Below, piece by piece: positions 16,055-24,648 of a DNA stretch of 32,229 bases. The notes under the pieces were generated by a model. The model was not told the origin of the DNA and ran no database searches. It saw only the letters and a list, made by a program, of their open reading frames with translations. Source of the stretch: Hyphomicrobiales bacterium (GTDB lineage Bacteria; Pseudomonadota; Alphaproteobacteria; Rhizobiales; Rhizobiaceae); the NCBI GenBank assembly GCA_900471815.1, contig UICE01000015.1, forward strand, positions 1-32,229. Reading direction: 5' to 3'. Numbering within the stretch: position 1 is the first letter of the stretch; each line of letters begins with the position of its first letter. Made by a program: the position numbers and the translations under genes.

Positions 16055-17089
16055 TTAGGCAGCAGCTACCTGGTAATCGGGAACTTCCGAGATGGTTTTC
16101 AGAATCTGGGAAGCAATTTGATAAGGATCGCCTTGTGAGTTTGGGCGGCGATCTTCCAAATAACCCCTATAATTATTTTTCACGAAGGAATGCGGTACCC
16201 GGATTGAGGCGCCGCGGTCGGCAACGCCGTAGGAAAATTTGTTCCATGGAGCCGTTTCGTGCTTGCCGGTTAGGCGCTTATCGTTATCTGGGCCGTAGAC
16301 CGCGATGTGGTCCATAAGGTTCTGATCGAACTGCGCCATCAACGCTTCGAAATATGCTTTACCGCCGACCTCGCGCATGTACTCGGTTGAGAAGTTGCAG
16401 TGCATGCCCGAGCCGTTCCAATCAGTGTCGCCAAGCGGCTTGCAGTGGAACTCTACGTCGACACCATACTTTTCGCAGATTCTAAGTAGTAGGTAGCGTG
16501 CCATCCAGATTTGGTCAGCAGCTTTCTTAGAGCCTTTGCCGAAAATCTGGAACTCCCACTGGCCCTTCGCCACTTCGGCATTGATGCCCTCGTGGTTGAT
16601 GCCGGCAGCCAGACATAGATCAAGATGCTCTTCAACGATTTTCCGGGCAACCGAACCAACGTTTGAGTAACCGACGCCGGTATAATATGGACCCTGTGGA
16701 GCGGGATAGCCGTTTTCCGGGAACCCGAGCGGACGGCCGTTTTCAAACAGAAAATATTCCTGCTCGAAGCCGAACCATGCGTCTTCATCGTCGAGAATGG
16801 TCGCGCGACCGTTTGAAGCGTGCGGCGTGTGGCCATCAGGCAACATAACTTCGCACATAACAAGAATGCCATTGGCCCGAGCGGGGTCGGGATAGATAGC
16901 AACCGGTTTTAGTACACAATCGGAATTACTGCCTTCTGCCTGCATCGTGGAAGAACCATCGAAGCTCCAGAACGGAAGCTGATCGAGCGTTGGAAAAGTG
17001 TCGAATTCTTTAATCTGCGTCTTGCCGCGCAGATTTGGTATAGGCTTGTACCCGTCGAGCCAAATATACTCGAGTTTATATTTTGTCAT
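16055..17089 (-). CDS. glnII: Glutamine synthetase type II
   Basis: 344-residue eukaryote-type glutamine synthetase, ATP-dependent condensation of ammonia and glutamate. Blocks seen in order: MTKYKLEYIWLDGY start, FWSFDGSST (the beta-grasp region), EDAWFGFEQEYFLF with active-site Glu, GINAEVAKGQWEFQIF, DTDWNGSGMHCNFST, TGKHETAPWNKFSYG, and the C-terminal VADRGASIRVPHSF and GYLEDRRPNSQGDPY. Length and sequence are those of rhizobial GSII. It stands alone with long gaps on both sides. In rhizobia glnII is induced by nitrogen limitation through NtrC and sigma-54. I looked for a -24/-12 promoter and could not find a convincing one. By eye its codons are richer in G and C at third positions than those of neighbouring genes, so it may have a different history from the cluster. 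Confidence 0.98.
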   Translation of the reverse strand: MTKYKLEYIWLDGYKPIPNLRGKTQIKEFDTFPTLDQLPFWSFDGSSTMQAEGSNSDCVLKPVAIYPDPARANGILVMCEVMLPDGHTPHASNGRATILDDEDAWFGFEQEYFLFENGRPLGFPENGYPAPQGPYYTGVGYSNVGSVARKIVEEHLDLCLAAGINHEGINAEVAKGQWEFQIFGKGSKKAADQIWMARYLLLRICEKYGVDVEFHCKPLGDTDWNGSGMHCNFSTEYMREVGGKAYFEALMAQFDQNLMDHIAVYGPDNDKRLTGKHETAPWNKFSYGVADRGASIRVPHSFVKNNYRGYLEDRRPNSQGDPYQIASQILKTISEVPDYQVAAA

Positions 17090-17601
17090 TCCATTAATCC
17101 CAATTATTAGATGGGCTTAAATTTTATCCCTGAGCGTTACAGCAGTATTAAACTCTGCATTTATGTCATTACAAACGAAACATATTATGCCTTCCCGACA
17201 GCTGCTAATGTTGGCAGAGACATCCCACAAACTGAACCAACAGTGGAACGAGCTATAAACCTCAGTGTCAAACTGAGCTGTGACGGTGCGAACAAATGAG
17301 TTGCTGAATGTTTGTAAAGGGACGGGTTCAGAGATAAAACTGGAAATATCCTAAGCTTGAGGTGTCACTAACATTCGCACGGATCCAAGCTCTACATCTC
17401 TTGTCTCGCGCTTTTTACGCCGCCGTCCTTGATAAACTGAATGTGTGAGAACTCTTTAATCCAGCCATAGGCGACCACGTGCCCGCCGCCTAATGAGGCT
17501 CCGCGACTATCGTTACACTTGAAAGCAAAAACACCTACTTAGATATCTTAGCCAAAAGTGCGTCAGTTACTACCGCCCTAGATTTCTAGGAGCGGGAACA
17601 A
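17090..17601. other. Divergent intergenic region between glnII and the secreted hydrolase
   Basis: About 510 bases with no convincing gene. It should contain the glnII promoter (minus) and that of the hydrolase (plus). The only site I can name is the imperfect vir box at 17513-17525. Confidence 0.4.
17513..17525 (+). promoter_or_regulatory. Weak vir-box-like site upstream of the secreted hydrolase
   Basis: TTACACTTGAAAG matches the vir-box consensus at 11 of 13, 77 bases before the GTG start at 17602. The distance is similar to that of the stronger sites (74-93 bases), but a match of this quality can occur by chance. Confidence 0.35.
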
Positions 17602-18723
17602 GTGATTACTAAACATCCTGACATTTCGATTTATTCGATAACCTATTTTGCCAAATTAGCGGCTTTCGGATTTGCGATGTTCACCGTGCTGTGCATCGCA
17701 CCAATAGCTGCCGCGCAGTCATTAACCAAAGAAGCGGATTTAACCGGCATTTATGAAAGGCAAATTGTGAGCTTCTGGCACAGGCACGGCGAACGCCATG
17801 ACTTTCTTGGCGTCGATGGTGTACGAATTGCTGCCATGGTTTTCCCCCATCCAGGCAGTATTGAGGGAATCGTAATATCAAGCGGCTACGGCGAGAGTCT
17901 CATAAAATATCGAGAGGTCATTTACGACCTCTGGCGAGCCGGATATCAAGTATACATTCTGGATCATCGTGGTCAGGGTCTTTCAGAGAGACTAGTCAGG
18001 CCGAACGAGAAGGACCAAGCTGACCCAAAGGTCGTGAAGCGTCTGCATGATCTAGGCTATGTCGAACGATTCGAGGACTTCGTCACAGATCTCAAAACCT
18101 TCGTCGAGAGAAACGCTCGACCGAACAACAAACGATTATTCCTTCTCGCCCATTCCATGGGCGGCGCAATCGGGTCGCTATATCTTGAGACTTATGCTGA
18201 CGATTTCTATGCGGCCGCGCTCTCTTCACCCATGCATCAACCCGACCTTAGCCCTGTTCCACCTCGTGCATGCTGGTTGCTTCGTCTTGGGCCCCCAAAG
18301 GGCTATGCGTGGGGCCAAAGACCTTATGTTGAGTCTAGGGAGTTTAATGCGGACCGTGACATGACAAGCAGTCACGTGCGCTACCAAATCTTGAAACGCC
18401 ACGAGCTTCAACGTCACCCACAAGCACAGCTGGGCGGCCCTAGTTTTAACTGGGCCTACGAAAGCTGTAGGGCATCAAATCTGAGCGTCAAGAACGCCCG
18501 CCGAATCAAGGCAAGGGTTCTGCTTTTTCAAGCAAGTAACGATAGAGTTGTAAAAGCTGTCGGCCAGCAGAAATTCTGCGACGCAATGAATTCGTCCCAT
18601 GCCGGCTCATGCCGCTTGGAGTTGATGGAAGGCGCGAGGCATGAGCTCCTAATCGAGAAAGATAAGTACCGCAACCGAGTGCTGAAGGAGACCATTCGGT
18701 TTTTTAAAATCGAAGGCAGATGA
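17602..18723 (+). CDS. Secreted lysophospholipase/monoacylglycerol-lipase-like hydrolase
   Basis: 373 residues starting at GTG with TAGGAG nine bases upstream. An N-terminal signal peptide (hydrophobic stretch about 18-36, IAAAQS cleavage region) sends it to the periplasm or outside. The rest is an alpha/beta hydrolase of the PldB/serine aminopeptidase S33 group: SSGYGES (oxyanion region), LDHRGQGLSER (120-130), nucleophile AHSMGG with Ser185, acid in FQASNDRVV, and His in EGARHELLIEKD. Such enzymes remove acyl chains from lysophospholipids or monoacylglycerols. The substrate is not determined. It stands alone after a 510-base gap. Together with cfa it suggests that membrane lipids are a theme of the region, but this link is inferred. 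Confidence 0.88.
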   Translation: MITKHPDISIYSITYFAKLAAFGFAMFTVLCIAPIAAAQSLTKEADLTGIYERQIVSFWHRHGERHDFLGVDGVRIAAMVFPHPGSIEGIVISSGYGESLIKYREVIYDLWRAGYQVYILDHRGQGLSERLVRPNEKDQADPKVVKRLHDLGYVERFEDFVTDLKTFVERNARPNNKRLFLLAHSMGGAIGSLYLETYADDFYAAALSSPMHQPDLSPVPPRACWLLRLGPPKGYAWGQRPYVESREFNADRDMTSSHVRYQILKRHELQRHPQAQLGGPSFNWAYESCRASNLSVKNARRIKARVLLFQASNDRVVKAVGQQKFCDAMNSSHAGSCRLELMEGARHELLIEKDKYRNRVLKETIRFFKIEGR

Positions 18724-19367
18724 TTCCGCCGAGGAGCGGGTTTACCGGACTGGAGAGAATTCAGGCGGGTTGCATAGGAAGATTTGCACTCGTGGATTTG
18801 TCTGCGGAATTGAGCGATGCTAGCTCTACGTCGAATACGTCGTGCTAAATGATCGCTGTCACGAAATTCTGCTGACGCGCTGCTAAAGACCGCCGTGTGT
18901 TGGCAGGCTCATTGACAAGGAACGAAGTATGCCAATTAATTTATTGGTACCTTCGAGGACAGGGTATTGTTTGGGAGACCTTAATCAAGGTGCTTTGGTT
19001 TTAGCCCCTGGAACATCGGCACAGTGCAGCGCGCTTGGTAGGACAACGTTAATTCCTTCCAACGGCCCCGTGACTGGAACTTGCGATATTGATCTGCGTG
19101 ACCTGCCACGCACTGGCGCGCAGGGGATGCTAAGGAGATGTATCGTGAAAGCGATGAAATCATATTCGCAAAACGACTTCAGTGCTTTCGTCGTCCTGTC
19201 AAACTTGGCCGCCAGGTTATTTGATGCATCCCTGCAGCATCGAGCGCAGCGTACGGTCGTTCAAGGCTGAACGCGTGACAGGAATATACCTACACTTCGC
19301 CAACGCCATGTTCGGCGGGAATCTCATGGTTGAATTTTTATCCGAGAAGGAAGTCCATCAGAGGTCA
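18724..19367. other. Stretch with only a doubtful gene
   Basis: About 640 bases between two convergent genes. It holds the doubtful frame at 18929-19270 and an overlapping one at 19182-19394. I see no terminator hairpin with a T-run, repeat or RNA gene. Confidence 0.35.
18929..19270 (+). CDS. Hypothetical protein (doubtful)
   Basis: 113 codons from ATG 18929, preceded by AAGGAACGAAGT, a reasonable ribosome site. The sequence (MPINLLVPSRTGYCLGD at the start, LSNLAARLFDASLQHRAQ near the end) belongs to no family I know and has several Cys. It has no operon partner. It may be a real orphan or a chance frame in decayed DNA. Confidence 0.3.
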   Translation: MPINLLVPSRTGYCLGDLNQGALVLAPGTSAQCSALGRTTLIPSNGPVTGTCDIDLRDLPRTGAQGMLRRCIVKAMKSYSQNDFSAFVVLSNLAARLFDASLQHRAQRTVVQG

Positions 19368-19859
19368 TCAATAGTCTGCGGTTTGAATATCTAATCGCTC
19401 AACTTGTTTCACCCAACGCAAACGTCGCTTATCGTCGGGGGAAATGATGCGCAGCGGGCCATCATAGGGAGAAAGCGGTTTGCCGTTGATACTATCCGCC
19501 ACCAAAAAACGCGCACGATCGAGTTCAGGTAGCGAAATAACTGCAGAAAATCCGTCTCGGCCGCGCGCCACAAGGTATTTGTTGGCGCTAGGTCCTTTAA
19601 GTTCCTCTTTAACTGGTGCTCCGCTTATCTTTAAAAGATAGCTTACATCAACACCAGTATAGGTGACGATCACCCCATTATCGTCTAGCGCTTCAATGCC
19701 GCTTCGGGGAAAGGCTGCTAGATTGGATAATGAAAAAGTTTGAGGGTTAGGCACGTCGCCGCCAAGTGTGATTTCTCCGGCCAGCGCGCCAGATAGGCAT
19801 CCCGAGAATGTAGCTATGATTGCGGTGAAAACAACGGATTTTGCTAGTGCTGACATCAT
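19368..19859 (-). CDS. Exported small protein with molybdopterin-oxidoreductase fold
   Basis: 163 residues from ATG 19859, which has AGGAG eight bases upstream; the frame extends to 19907 without support. The signal peptide is followed by ALAGEITLGGDVPNPQTFSL, the usual opening of stand-alone sulfite-oxidase-type (Oxidored_molyb) domains. The later blocks YTGVDVSYLLK, ARGRDGFSAVISLPELD, GKPLSPYDGPLRIISPDDKR and WVKQVERLDI are typical. Full-size enzymes bind the cofactor through a Cys. The mature part here has none, so binding of molybdopterin or catalysis is doubtful. A periplasmic structural or ligand-binding role is possible. No partner genes are adjacent. Confidence 0.85.
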   Translation of the reverse strand: MMSALAKSVVFTAIIATFSGCLSGALAGEITLGGDVPNPQTFSLSNLAAFPRSGIEALDDNGVIVTYTGVDVSYLLKISGAPVKEELKGPSANKYLVARGRDGFSAVISLPELDRARFLVADSINGKPLSPYDGPLRIISPDDKRRLRWVKQVERLDIQTADY

Positions 19860-19980
19860 TTGACATCTCCTGGACTCATTTCTGAGTGTGATGGACATCC
19901 ACGCCACAAGCGTCGGATTTTTCAGCGCTGCCGCTAACCGATCATGAGGGCGGACGGTAAAGACAAATGGTCTGGTGATG

Positions 19981-20175
19981 TTAAACTACGATTACAGCGC
20001 GCCGAGAATTCACTACATTTGCAGTTTTCGCGCCGCCGCTCTTCGCGTTCGCGTCAAAACTGGGATTTAATGCTTCAAATTGGAATTTAAAGGGATATAT
20101 GGGCCGGGGTGCGTCCGAATCCGTAGGTAGCTCAACCAGCGATTTAGTGGAGAAGTTGCCGTTCAACTTCGCCAA
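19981..20175 (-). CDS. Possible small protein (uncertain)
   Basis: 64 codons from a TTG at 20175 with GGAGG four bases upstream. The peptide (AKLNGNFSTKSLVELPTD, PRPIYPFKFQFEALNPSF) has a natural-looking composition, but I do not recognise it. It may be a short gene upstream of the molybdopterin-fold gene, 121 bases away on the same strand, or the end of a decayed one. A vir-box-like 11-of-13 match (20013-20025) falls inside it. Confidence 0.3.
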   Translation of the reverse strand: MAKLNGNFSTKSLVELPTDSDAPRPIYPFKFQFEALNPSFDANAKSGGAKTANVVNSRRAVIVV

Positions 20176-20214
20176 TACCTCCGCCGCTTAACAAGTCAAA
20201 TACTGCCAAAAGCG

Positions 20215-20227
20215 TTACAGGTGAAAC
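20215..20227 (+). promoter_or_regulatory. Weak vir-box-like site upstream of P450-2
   Basis: TTACAGGTGAAAC matches the vir-box consensus at 11 of 13, 80 bases before the P450-2 start, nearly the same distance as for P450-1. A second, 10-of-13 match lies on the minus strand at 20254-20266. Neither is convincing alone. Confidence 0.35.
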
Positions 20228-20306
20228 ACCTTCGACTTTCTTTGACACGCAATGTTAAAATTGCGGGGCAAAGATATGCGAAACATCACTATGAGAAAGA
20301 CTTGCT

Positions 20307-21521
20307 TTGCCTGATCAGAATTCACTTACATCCGTCTGCGTCCCGCCCACCCTGAGCTTCGCGAATTTAAATGCCGATCCTCACCAACTCTACAGTAGGT
20401 TCCGAAGTAAATTTGCGTACCTTAGGCGCGAGGATGGTGTGTTCCTTGTGTTAAGAGCAGACGACGTTCACAGCTTGATAAGCGATCCTAGAACAAGGCA
20501 AATTGAGACAGAACTATTGCAGGCACGCGGAATATCGTCTGGGGCAATCATGGACTTCATCTCGAATAGCATGCTGTTCGCTAACGGCCAGGTCCACCGT
20601 CGGCGTAGGCAGCCCTTAGCTAAATGTTTTGCTTTCCGCATGATGGCCAACATTAGACCGCAGATTCGCGCCTTCACAAATGAACTGTTACATCAGCATT
20701 TGGGCGATGGCAGGATTAAGCTCCGTGACGATTATGCCGCTTCTATTCCCGCCATAACAGTCGCAGCTATTCTCGGCATTCCGCGCTCCGACATTCCACT
20801 GTTTACTTCTTTGGTCTATAAAGTCTCGAGGATTCTAACGACCTCGTGGTCAGTGCAGGATTTGCCAGAAATTGAAGCCGCAACCCAAGGATTGATAGAA
20901 TACTGCTCTGCTTTAATAGACGAACGTAGAAAGTTTCCGATAAACGATTTTCTTTCGCAGTACATCGCCCATGTGGACGAGGAAGGTGCGCTTTCATCCG
21001 TCGAAGCAGTCATGCAGATTATGTCTGTGATACTAGGAGGCTCCGATACCACAAGAACTGCCATTGTTATCCAAACTGCACTAATGCTCGAAAGACCAAA
21101 AGTTTGGAATGCAGTGCGAGGAAATCCCAATTTGATTGCGGCTTCAGTTGCGGAAGCTTTACGATTTCAGCCCGCTGTGGCCTCCATTCCACGGTTGGCG
21201 CTGCAAGACATAACCTTTGATGGTCATACGATCCCAAAAGGTAGCCCAATGCTACTGTCAACCATGTCAGCTTTGCGCGATGACGCGTTGTTTCCTAATC
21301 CGGATCAATTCGACATAGGGCGTCACCAACCTCGCTGGCCCTCCATATTTGGGGGAGGCGAGCATCGGTGCCTTGGGGAAGCCTTGGCAAAGATAGAACT
21401 CGAAGAAGCACTTATGGCTCTAACATCGTCCACTTTTACAGTACAGCTAGAAGGTCAACTGTCTGTTCATGGGCATGCCGGGATTCGTCAGGTTGACGAG
21501 TTGGAAGTATCCTTCAACTAG
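20307..21521 (+). CDS. Cytochrome P450 (P450-2)
   Basis: 404 residues, cytosolic class I type. Motifs: I helix GGSDTT, K-helix EALR, haem loop FGGGEHRC with the ligand at Cys355 followed by the usual LG. All are closer to consensus than in P450-1. Shared features with P450-1 are equal length, identical haem-Cys position, the NADPHQLY/EADPHAVL block, the RRRQPL/RRRLPL block and a TMSALRD/TMSAMRD stretch. The two are paralogues from a duplication, later diverged. The start is a TTG with only AGAAAG upstream. The nearest ATG (20291) runs into a stop, so the TTG is a best guess. No ferredoxin or reductase gene is near. A role in hydroxylating or O-demethylating a plant compound is inferred from context. 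Substrate is unknown. Confidence 0.93.
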   Translation: MPDQNSLTSVCVPPTLSFANLNADPHQLYSRFRSKFAYLRREDGVFLVLRADDVHSLISDPRTRQIETELLQARGISSGAIMDFISNSMLFANGQVHRRRRQPLAKCFAFRMMANIRPQIRAFTNELLHQHLGDGRIKLRDDYAASIPAITVAAILGIPRSDIPLFTSLVYKVSRILTTSWSVQDLPEIEAATQGLIEYCSALIDERRKFPINDFLSQYIAHVDEEGALSSVEAVMQIMSVILGGSDTTRTAIVIQTALMLERPKVWNAVRGNPNLIAASVAEALRFQPAVASIPRLALQDITFDGHTIPKGSPMLLSTMSALRDDALFPNPDQFDIGRHQPRWPSIFGGGEHRCLGEALAKIELEEALMALTSSTFTVQLEGQLSVHGHAGIRQVDELEVSFN

Positions 21522-21853
21522 CCGTCAGCGCGCCCACCCATTTCAAAACGATTTTCACGATACGATATCAACCGGTGGCTGGTACCGTGCGCATCCTGTA
21601 AACTTATCGGTTAATGGCGCGCATCATACGCTTCACGGGTGTCATAAACCTTCGATTTTTAGCTACAAATGCAATCATTTTAGCTGGCTGTGAAACCGAA
21701 CTGTCAAGTCTTGGCGCTAAAAAACGCAGCTTCCAGCTTCGCCTTGATAGATTGCAGAAAGCTCGGTGATTACGAGCTTAATGAGCTTTCACGGTTGTCG
21801 CCGGCAACTTGAACAATGTGTATGGCGAAAGCTGTGTTACTAAGGACTGTCGA
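21522..21853. other. Intergenic region between P450-2 and the sigma-like gene
   Basis: About 330 bases. It carries the strong vir-box-like site at 21662-21674 and otherwise no gene, repeat or terminator hairpin that I can support. Confidence 0.4.
21662..21674 (-). promoter_or_regulatory. Vir-box-like site upstream of the sigma-like gene
   Basis: On the minus strand the sequence reads TTGCATTTGTAGC, 12 of 13 to the vir-box consensus and almost identical to the site before the peroxiredoxin gene. It ends 180 bases before the ATG at 21854, close to the distance seen for virG (160-193). The site is near-palindromic, so orientation means little. Confidence 0.5.
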
Positions 21854-22375
21854 ATGTCAAATCTCGATCTAAAACTGATATCTAACATTGCGTGTATGTC
21901 CCAGGATGCAAGTGCCCTGAGCGAAAACGAGTTGCAACTTTTCGATGAATTTCGGGAAAGTCTTTTCCAACTAGCTTTGAAAACCTTACCATTTGAGTTG
22001 GCCGCTCGTCGGGCAGTACGACGGACCCTTATTGACTGGATTCATGCCGACAGATCGGCCATTCCTAACAGTAGGGAATGGCTTTTAAGCGTTTGCAATC
22101 GACACGCGGAGGACATTAGTTCTCAGGTCAAAGACAGTTCGAGTATGGAACAATATTGTAGCGAATTAGCTTGTAAAGACAGTCAGCACCTTCAAGAAAA
22201 ATCTCACGGCAATTGGTGGAAACGGTTTTTGGCTAAGCTACGCTTTCCAACACTTTTGCCCACAATCGCAGAAGGGTTTGCTGTCTGTGGGAGTGCGCTC
22301 TACCCAGTGATTGTGCTTAACCCGACAGACTTTCGAGATGTAGATAAAGACAGCCAGCGGGATGCCCAACAATAA
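21854..22375 (+). CDS. Hypothetical protein with a sigma-factor-like N-terminal half
   Basis: 173 residues from ATG 21854 with AAGGA eight bases upstream; the longer frame from 21809 has no ribosome site. Residues about 28-90 (LFDEFRESLFQLALKTL, ARRAVRRTLIDWI, REWLLSVCNRHAEDI) follow the spacing of ECF sigma region 2, where a LYREH...LFRYA helix, a DAEDVVQETFLRAW helix and a WLLTIARN helix are usual. The acidic DAEDVVQ core is replaced by AARRAVR, and no region 4 follows. The C-terminus has a hydrophobic stretch (LPTIAEGFAVCGSALYPVIVL) that could be a membrane segment. I therefore read it as a degenerate sigma-like protein, perhaps a regulator that binds RNA polymerase or an anti-sigma factor, or simply a decayed gene. 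The function is not assignable. Confidence 0.6.
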   Translation: MSNLDLKLISNIACMSQDASALSENELQLFDEFRESLFQLALKTLPFELAARRAVRRTLIDWIHADRSAIPNSREWLLSVCNRHAEDISSQVKDSSSMEQYCSELACKDSQHLQEKSHGNWWKRFLAKLRFPTLLPTIAEGFAVCGSALYPVIVLNPTDFRDVDKDSQRDAQQ

Positions 22376-22848
22376 CAATCCTCCTGTTCGCTTACGGCGG
22401 GTTACGTGCAAGGTGCCTGCTTTGGGATGAACATTTACAGGATAATGATTGCCTAGTCTCCTTTAGGCAGGGCGGCTCATGCTGTCGTGAACGATTTTGT
22501 TGATGTTACACCGGTCATCGTATGAGTAAAGGTTTAGCTAGGAAGTGCGAGGGTTCAAACACCTGGCATTACCAATGAGCCACCTGATTGCTCATCACCA
22601 TCATGACGTTTCTCCTACATGGCCACTGTCTTTTGCAACAGTAGCTTTCTGTTTCACAGGAACTCATTCGACAAGATTCAAAAATAACCCGCGCCAAATC
22701 TACCCGCCAATTCGTTGCGTCCCGCGGCGCCTACGCCAAGATCGGCTCAATTAAAAAATGATAAAATTGATAAAAGTGTTGCTTTTGAAACTTTTTGATT
22801 TTAATAGGTGCTGAGTTACGTCCGAGGAATTATTCAAGAGGCAAGTAG
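22376..22848. other. Intergenic region before the GMC oxidoreductase gene
   Basis: About 470 bases. A frame at 22545-22754 has no support. The last 100 bases are AT-rich and hold the vir-box-like site at 22779-22791. No other feature is visible. Confidence 0.4.
22779..22791 (+). promoter_or_regulatory. Vir-box-like site upstream of the GMC gene
   Basis: TTGCTTTTGAAAC matches the vir-box consensus at 12 of 13 positions, 58 bases before the ATG. A weak second match (22761-22773, 9 of 13) lies 18 bases upstream, the same spacing as at the MFS gene. Confidence 0.6.
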
Positions 22849-24489
22849 ATGACATATGATCAAGAAGAGATTTCGCATGCCCGTTCGGTAGTCGAAAACC
22901 AAACGAACCAGCGCCGTTCCCTTCAACGAACTTATGACTTTATAGTTTGTGGTGCGGGTACTAGCGGCAGTGTCGTTGCAGCGCGTTTAGCTAAGCAGGA
23001 GGGTGTGCGTGTTCTGCTTTTAGAAGCTGGAGGTGATGATACAGGACCCGCTGTAACGGATCCAGCACAGTGGCCCGCGAACCTCGGCTCCGAACGGGAT
23101 TGGGCTTTCTCGGGAGAGCCCACGCCAACGCTAAATGGCCGAAGATTAAACCTAAATATGGGCAAGGTTCTCGGAGGTAGCTCGAGCATCAACGCTATGG
23201 TATGGTCGCGTGGACACAAAACAGACTGGGATCATTTTGCGGCTGAATCTGGAGACCCTGATTGGGGATATCAGTCGGTTCTGGGTTACTACCGACGCAT
23301 AGAGCATTGGCAAGGGAACGCTGACAGCGTTCGCCGCGGTTCTGATGGACCTGTTTACGTGGCGCAACCGCAGTCCCCACAGCCCGTCGCCCGAGCAATG
23401 ATAGAGGCTGCAAGCAGTCTAGGAATTCCAAAGTTTGACAGTCCTAACGGCGAAATGATGGAGAAATCCGGCGGAGCTGCCATCGCCGACCTGCGAATTC
23501 GCGAAGGACAAAGAGAATCGGTATTTCGATCATATGTCTATCCTCTTTTGGATCGGCCGAACTTAACCGTCGTTAGTAACGCACTTGTATCGCGCCTCAT
23601 TGTAAGAGGCAGAAAAGTGATCGGGGTTGAGGCCTTGATAGACGGACAGTTACAACAGTTTAATGCTTCGTGTGAAACTGTGCTCTCACTGGGCGCGATC
23701 CACACTCCCAAGGTGCTTATGCAGTCTGGGATTGGACCTAAACAGGAGTTAAATTCCCACGGCATTGAGGTTGTCAAACATCTACCTGGTGTGGGTCAGA
23801 ACCTGCAGGATCATTTGGCTTTTGGGTGCACTTGGGAATATCTTCGCCCACAGGTCGTCGGTGGCGGTGGATGTGAGGCAACACTCTACTGGAAGAGTAA
23901 CCCGGACTTAGTTTCACCTGACATACTACTGTGTCAGTTAGGTTTTGCTGTTCCTCCACCCACTGAGGTTGGTCTGGAGGCCCCGGAGCATGGTTGGACT
24001 ATGTTTGCTGGGTTGGCTCAGCCCAAAAGCCGTGGCCGTGTCCGACTCTCTGGCGCACGTTCACAAGATTCGGTTTTGATAGAACCGAACTCGCTAGCTG
24101 AACCGGAAGACCTAGACACCGCATTTGCGACAATCCAATTATGCAGGGAAATAGGAAACAACGACGCATTTGGCACGCTCGTAAAGCGCGAAATCGTACC
24201 AGGAAAGCTAGATCGTCAAGGAATGGAACAGTTTATACGAAACTCCGCCATGACATTTTGGCACCAAACATGCACCGCGAAGATGGGCCGAGACGATATG
24301 TCAGTGGTAGACCACCAACTAAAGGTTTACGGGGTCGACAATCTACGAATCGCCGACGCCTCAATAATGCCGCGTATTACAGTTGGCAATACGATGGCTC
24401 CTTGCGTGATAATTGGTGAGCGGGCCGCGGATATGATCCTCGCAGCACACAACTTGGCTAATCCACCTTCAGCCAAAGTTAAACCGTAG
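22849..24489 (+). CDS. GMC-family FAD oxidoreductase (alcohol oxidase/dehydrogenase)
   Basis: 546 residues from an ATG with GAGG seven bases upstream. A 28-residue leader is followed by the FAD dinucleotide fold DFIVCGAGTSGSVVAARL. Next come the ADP-binding LLLEAGG, the GMC signature MGKVLGGSSSINAMVWSRG, the second signature SLGAIHTPKVLMQSGIG, and VGQNLQDH. The active-site pair is His472 in FWHQTCTAKMG and Asn514 in GNTMAPC. The family oxidises alcohols such as choline, aryl alcohols or sugars to aldehydes, passing electrons to oxygen or an acceptor. The substrate is not readable. An aryl or cinnamyl alcohol of plant origin would fit the VirA/VirG setting. It is probably a single-gene unit, since a terminator hairpin follows at 24500. 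Confidence 0.93.
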   Translation: MTYDQEEISHARSVVENQTNQRRSLQRTYDFIVCGAGTSGSVVAARLAKQEGVRVLLLEAGGDDTGPAVTDPAQWPANLGSERDWAFSGEPTPTLNGRRLNLNMGKVLGGSSSINAMVWSRGHKTDWDHFAAESGDPDWGYQSVLGYYRRIEHWQGNADSVRRGSDGPVYVAQPQSPQPVARAMIEAASSLGIPKFDSPNGEMMEKSGGAAIADLRIREGQRESVFRSYVYPLLDRPNLTVVSNALVSRLIVRGRKVIGVEALIDGQLQQFNASCETVLSLGAIHTPKVLMQSGIGPKQELNSHGIEVVKHLPGVGQNLQDHLAFGCTWEYLRPQVVGGGGCEATLYWKSNPDLVSPDILLCQLGFAVPPPTEVGLEAPEHGWTMFAGLAQPKSRGRVRLSGARSQDSVLIEPNSLAEPEDLDTAFATIQLCREIGNNDAFGTLVKREIVPGKLDRQGMEQFIRNSAMTFWHQTCTAKMGRDDMSVVDHQLKVYGVDNLRIADASIMPRITVGNTMAPCVIIGERAADMILAAHNLANPPSAKVKP

Positions 24490-24499
24490 CCGTCAGCGC

Positions 24500-24533
24500 A
24501 TGCCGTAGCGTAGAAATATCCACGCTACGGCAT
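24500..24533 (+). terminator. Hairpin terminator after the GMC gene
   Basis: Perfect 12-base arms ATGCCGTAGCGT and ACGCTACGGCAT with a 10-base loop lie 11 bases past the GMC stop, followed by CCTATTT. The strong stem and placement support termination, though the T-run is short. Confidence 0.65.
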
Positions 24534-24648
24534 CCTATTTCAGTTGGCTAAAGCAATATCTCTATCAACGAAGCGCCGGATGGGGCTGTAGTCTTGGGAT
24601 CAGATAGCAGTCTCCGAGATATTCGTCTGGTCTGGCTTGGAGTTAACG

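Noticed and set aside
17090-17400. Sigma-54 (-24/-12) promoter for glnII
   Set aside because: No GG-N10-GC element with flanking consensus was found on the minus strand; the nearest candidates have the wrong spacing.
20013-20025. Vir box for the molybdopterin-fold gene
   Set aside because: The 11-of-13 match lies 154 bases upstream and inside a possible reading frame, so it is as likely to be chance.
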